Assembly: GCF_019550915.1 (NCBI RefSeq)
Contig: NZ_JAHWCI010000006.1
Span: 310,001-374,000, forward strand
Direction of reading: 5' to 3'
DNA: 64,000 nt
Source of the DNA: Mumia sp. zg.B17
GTDB taxonomy: Bacteria; Actinomycetota; Actinomycetes; Propionibacteriales; Nocardioidaceae
Made by a program: the position numbers and the translations under genes. The first letter of the stretch is position 1. Each line of letters begins with the position of its first letter. Below the pieces are notes generated by a model. It was given only the letters and a program-made list of their open reading frames with translations, had not been told where the DNA came from and searched no databases. Shown in pieces: positions 62,358 through 64,000 of this stretch.

Positions 62358-62363
62358 TACCGT
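62358..62363 (+). promoter_or_regulatory. -10 element of the ABC ATPase gene, leaderless layout
   Basis: TACCGT, six bases before the ATG at 62370. No ribosome site precedes that ATG and no clear -35 was found, consistent with activator dependence. Confidence 0.5.
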
Positions 62364-62369
62364 CGAGAC

Positions 62370-63098
62370 ATGAGCTTTCACACTCCCTCGATCCACGCGC
62401 TGGAGCTGCGCGACGTCACCAAGACGTACGGCCCCGTGCACGCCCTCGACCGGGTCAGCCTGCAGGTCCCGCGAGGCAGCTTCTTCGCCGTGATGGGCCC
62501 GTCCGGCTCCGGCAAGTCGACGTTGCTGCAGTGCGCAGCCGGTCTGGACACGCCGACCTCGGGCCAGGTCGTCATCGGCGGTCGCGAGATCTCCGGGCTG
62601 AACGAGACCGAGCGCACGCTCCTCCGCCGCGGGGCGGTCGGGTTCGTCTTCCAGTCGTACAACCTGCTGCCCTCCTTGAGCGTGGAGGAGAACATCCGCC
62701 TCCCGCTGCGAGTCGCCGGAACCGACGGCGACGACGCATGGCTGGCCGAGGTGATCGATCGCATCGGCCTGCGACCGTTCCTGCGACGCCGTCCCGCCGA
62801 GCTGTCGGGTGGGCAGCAGCAGCGCGTCGCGATCGCGCGCTCCTTGGCGGCTCGCCCCGAGGTGGTCTTCGCCGACGAGCCGACCGGCGCCCTGGACGCT
62901 CGTACGGCGAGCGAGGTGCTCGGCCTGCTGCGTGACCTCGTCGACGACGTCGGTCAGACGGTGGTGATGGTGACCCACGATCCCCTTGCCGCGCACCGCG
63001 CCCACGCCACGGTGGTGATGGACGAGGGTCGCATCCAGGACTACCTGGTGGACCCCACGCCGGAGATGCTCGCCGGAACCCTGGTCGGAGCCCGATGA
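62370..63098 (+). CDS. ABC exporter ATP-binding protein (MacB/LolD type)
   Basis: 242 residues. Walker A GPSGSGKST (near 50), Q-loop VFQSYNLLPSLSVEENI (the LPxLTVxEN form of the LolD/MacB group), signature ELSGGQQQRVAIARSLA, Walker B VVFADEPTGALDA and switch His in VTHDPLA. It powers the FtsX-type permease that overlaps its end by 4 bases. Such pairs export peptides or move lipids and often give resistance to antimicrobial peptides. Regulation by the divergent two-component system is likely. Confidence 0.9.
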   Translation: MSFHTPSIHALELRDVTKTYGPVHALDRVSLQVPRGSFFAVMGPSGSGKSTLLQCAAGLDTPTSGQVVIGGREISGLNETERTLLRRGAVGFVFQSYNLLPSLSVEENIRLPLRVAGTDGDDAWLAEVIDRIGLRPFLRRRPAELSGGQQQRVAIARSLAARPEVVFADEPTGALDARTASEVLGLLRDLVDDVGQTVVMVTHDPLAAHRAHATVVMDEGRIQDYLVDPTPEMLAGTLVGAR

Positions 63099-64000
63099 TG
63101 CCCGCCTCCACCCGACTCCCGGCCCGCGCGCTCGCACGGGGGCACCTCGGCGCCCTGCTCGCCGTCGCGTTCGCCATCTTCGGCGGAACCGCGCTCATCT
63201 CGGCCGGCGCCGTGCTCACCGAGACGAGCCTCAGTGCGCAGGCACCGCCTGAGCGCCTCGCCGGCGCCGCGGTGCTGGTCTCGGCCCCCCAGCAGGTCGA
63301 GGTCGTCGAGGACTTCGACGTACGGCTGACCGAACGCGCCCCCGTTCCCACCGCCCTCGCCGGCCGGATCGCCGACGTCCCGGGGGTAGCAGCCGCGGCC
63401 GCCGACGTGACGTTCCCGGTCTCGCTCACCGCTCCCGGCAGCAACCGCACCGTGACCGACGACGCCCACAGCTGGGCGGTTGCCGCCCTGGGCGATCCGG
63501 CACTCCGTGGGACCGCTCCGCGCACGACCGGCGACGTCGTGGTCAACGAAGAGGCCGCCGAGTCGGCCGGGCTCGCCGTCGGTGACCGTCTCGACCTGAC
63601 CGTCGGCGACGCGCACCGGAGCGTACGAATCACCGGCATCGTCGACTCCCCCGGAGCCGTCCACCTGGCGCCGGTGGACGCGGCGGCGTTGGCTCCTCTG
63701 CCCGACGGTGTCAGCGACCTCATCGCGGTCGGGTTGAGCGAGGACGCGGACACCGCCGAGGTCACCGCCGACATCGAGGACGCCGTCGGCGGTGACTACA
63801 CCGTGACGACAGGCGACGCCCGAGGCGCGGTGGAGTCGCTCGCGATCGGCAACGCCCGGGGCGAGCTGCTGGAGCTGGCCGCCTCGCTGGCCGGGATCCT
63901 TCTGCTGCTGGTCGGCTTCATCACCGCGGGCGCCCTGGCGATCTCGGTGGCCAACCAACGCCGCGAGCTCGCGTTGCTGCGTGCGGTGGGAGCGACCCCG
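63095..64000 (+). CDS. FtsX-family ABC exporter permease, cut by window edge
   Basis: 302 codons are present and the gene runs off the right edge. A first membrane helix (about 18-42, LLAVAFAIFGGTALISAG) precedes a large extracellular MacB-like domain (about 45-255), and then the FtsX core begins: LAASLAGILLLLVGFITAGA and SVANQRRELALLRAVGATP. The ATG at 63095 overlaps the ATPase stop (ATGA); an ATG directly after it is equivalent. Expected full length is 700-850 residues with about ten helices in the family. Confidence 0.88.
   Translation, partial: MMPASTRLPARALARGHLGALLAVAFAIFGGTALISAGAVLTETSLSAQAPPERLAGAAVLVSAPQQVEVVEDFDVRLTERAPVPTALAGRIADVPGVAAAAADVTFPVSLTAPGSNRTVTDDAHSWAVAALGDPALRGTAPRTTGDVVVNEEAAESAGLAVGDRLDLTVGDAHRSVRITGIVDSPGAVHLAPVDAAALAPLPDGVSDLIAVGLSEDADTAEVTADIEDAVGGDYTVTTGDARGAVESLAIGNARGELLELAASLAGILLLLVGFITAGALAISVANQRRELALLRAVGATP

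Overview
The window is very GC-rich, codon-biased actinobacterial chromosome. A long stretch follows, from memory, the same gene order as Mycobacterium tuberculosis Rv2182c-Rv2220: plsC-like, SRPBCC proteins, fadD15-like ligase, NlpC/P60, DEDD exonuclease/GIY-YIG fusion, trpD, ctaE-qcrCAB, ctaF/D/C, adoK, HesB, glycerate kinase, DUF3043, gcvT, pepA, lpd/E2, lipB, lipA, DUF4191, RDD, glnA. The tandem ROK kinases, PspA-PspAA/PspAB set and an added inositol locus fit a Propionibacteriales (Nocardioidaceae-like) organism better than a mycobacterium, but the genus is inference. No tRNA, rRNA, transposase, integrase or CRISPR array was seen.

Layout. 1-3.5 kb: the 5' end of pfkA, a two-component pair, a PlsC-like acyltransferase and a carboxylesterase-like hydrolase. 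4.0-17.3 kb: a 12-gene inositol operon on the minus strand, read from iolE at 16.4 kb down to 4.0 kb (iolE-iolC-aldolase-iolB-iolD-ABC importer-three Gfo/Idh/MocA dehydrogenases-TIM-barrel isomerase). Most junctions overlap by 4 bases. A GntR/UTRA regulator is divergent from it, and the 120-bp gap between them holds inverted repeats. Together these would import an inositol and convert it to DHAP and malonate semialdehyde; iolA/mmsA, which finishes the route, is not here. 17.3-20.6 kb: two ROK sugar kinases, a small Cys-rich protein and two SRPBCC proteins.

20.7-28 kb: acyl-CoA ligase; an NlpC/P60 hydrolase preceded by a clear c-di-AMP (ydaO-type) riboswitch; a DEDD exonuclease-GIY-YIG fusion; an Lrp ligand-binding stand-alone protein; trpD with a degenerate receiver protein. 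28-37 kb: the aerobic respiratory core (ctaE-qcrC-qcrA-qcrB on plus, ctaC-ctaD-ctaF on minus), split by an L,D-transpeptidase and by an unusual 21-bp-period repeat array. 37-45.5 kb: adenosine kinase, a secreted SGNH hydrolase, an A-type Fe-S carrier, glycerate kinase, an aminotransferase, and an envelope-stress set (pspA-pspAA, htpX-pspAB).

45.5-59 kb: DUF3043, glycine-cleavage T protein, leucyl aminopeptidase, then lipoate-dependent metabolism (lpd, E2 with two lipoyl domains, lipB, lipA), DUF4191, an RDD protein and glnA with a textbook four-half-site GlnR operator. 59-64 kb: a Zn alcohol dehydrogenase, a second two-component pair, and a divergent ABC exporter whose FtsX-type permease runs off the right edge. 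Many genes show a -10 hexamer (TAnnnT) 6-7 bases before the start codon, so leaderless mRNAs look common here. The strongest odd signals are the 21-bp repeat array (32525-32715), the near-identical DNA of the two lipoyl domains, the inositol island with three paralogous dehydrogenases, and the uncharacterised operator palindromes.
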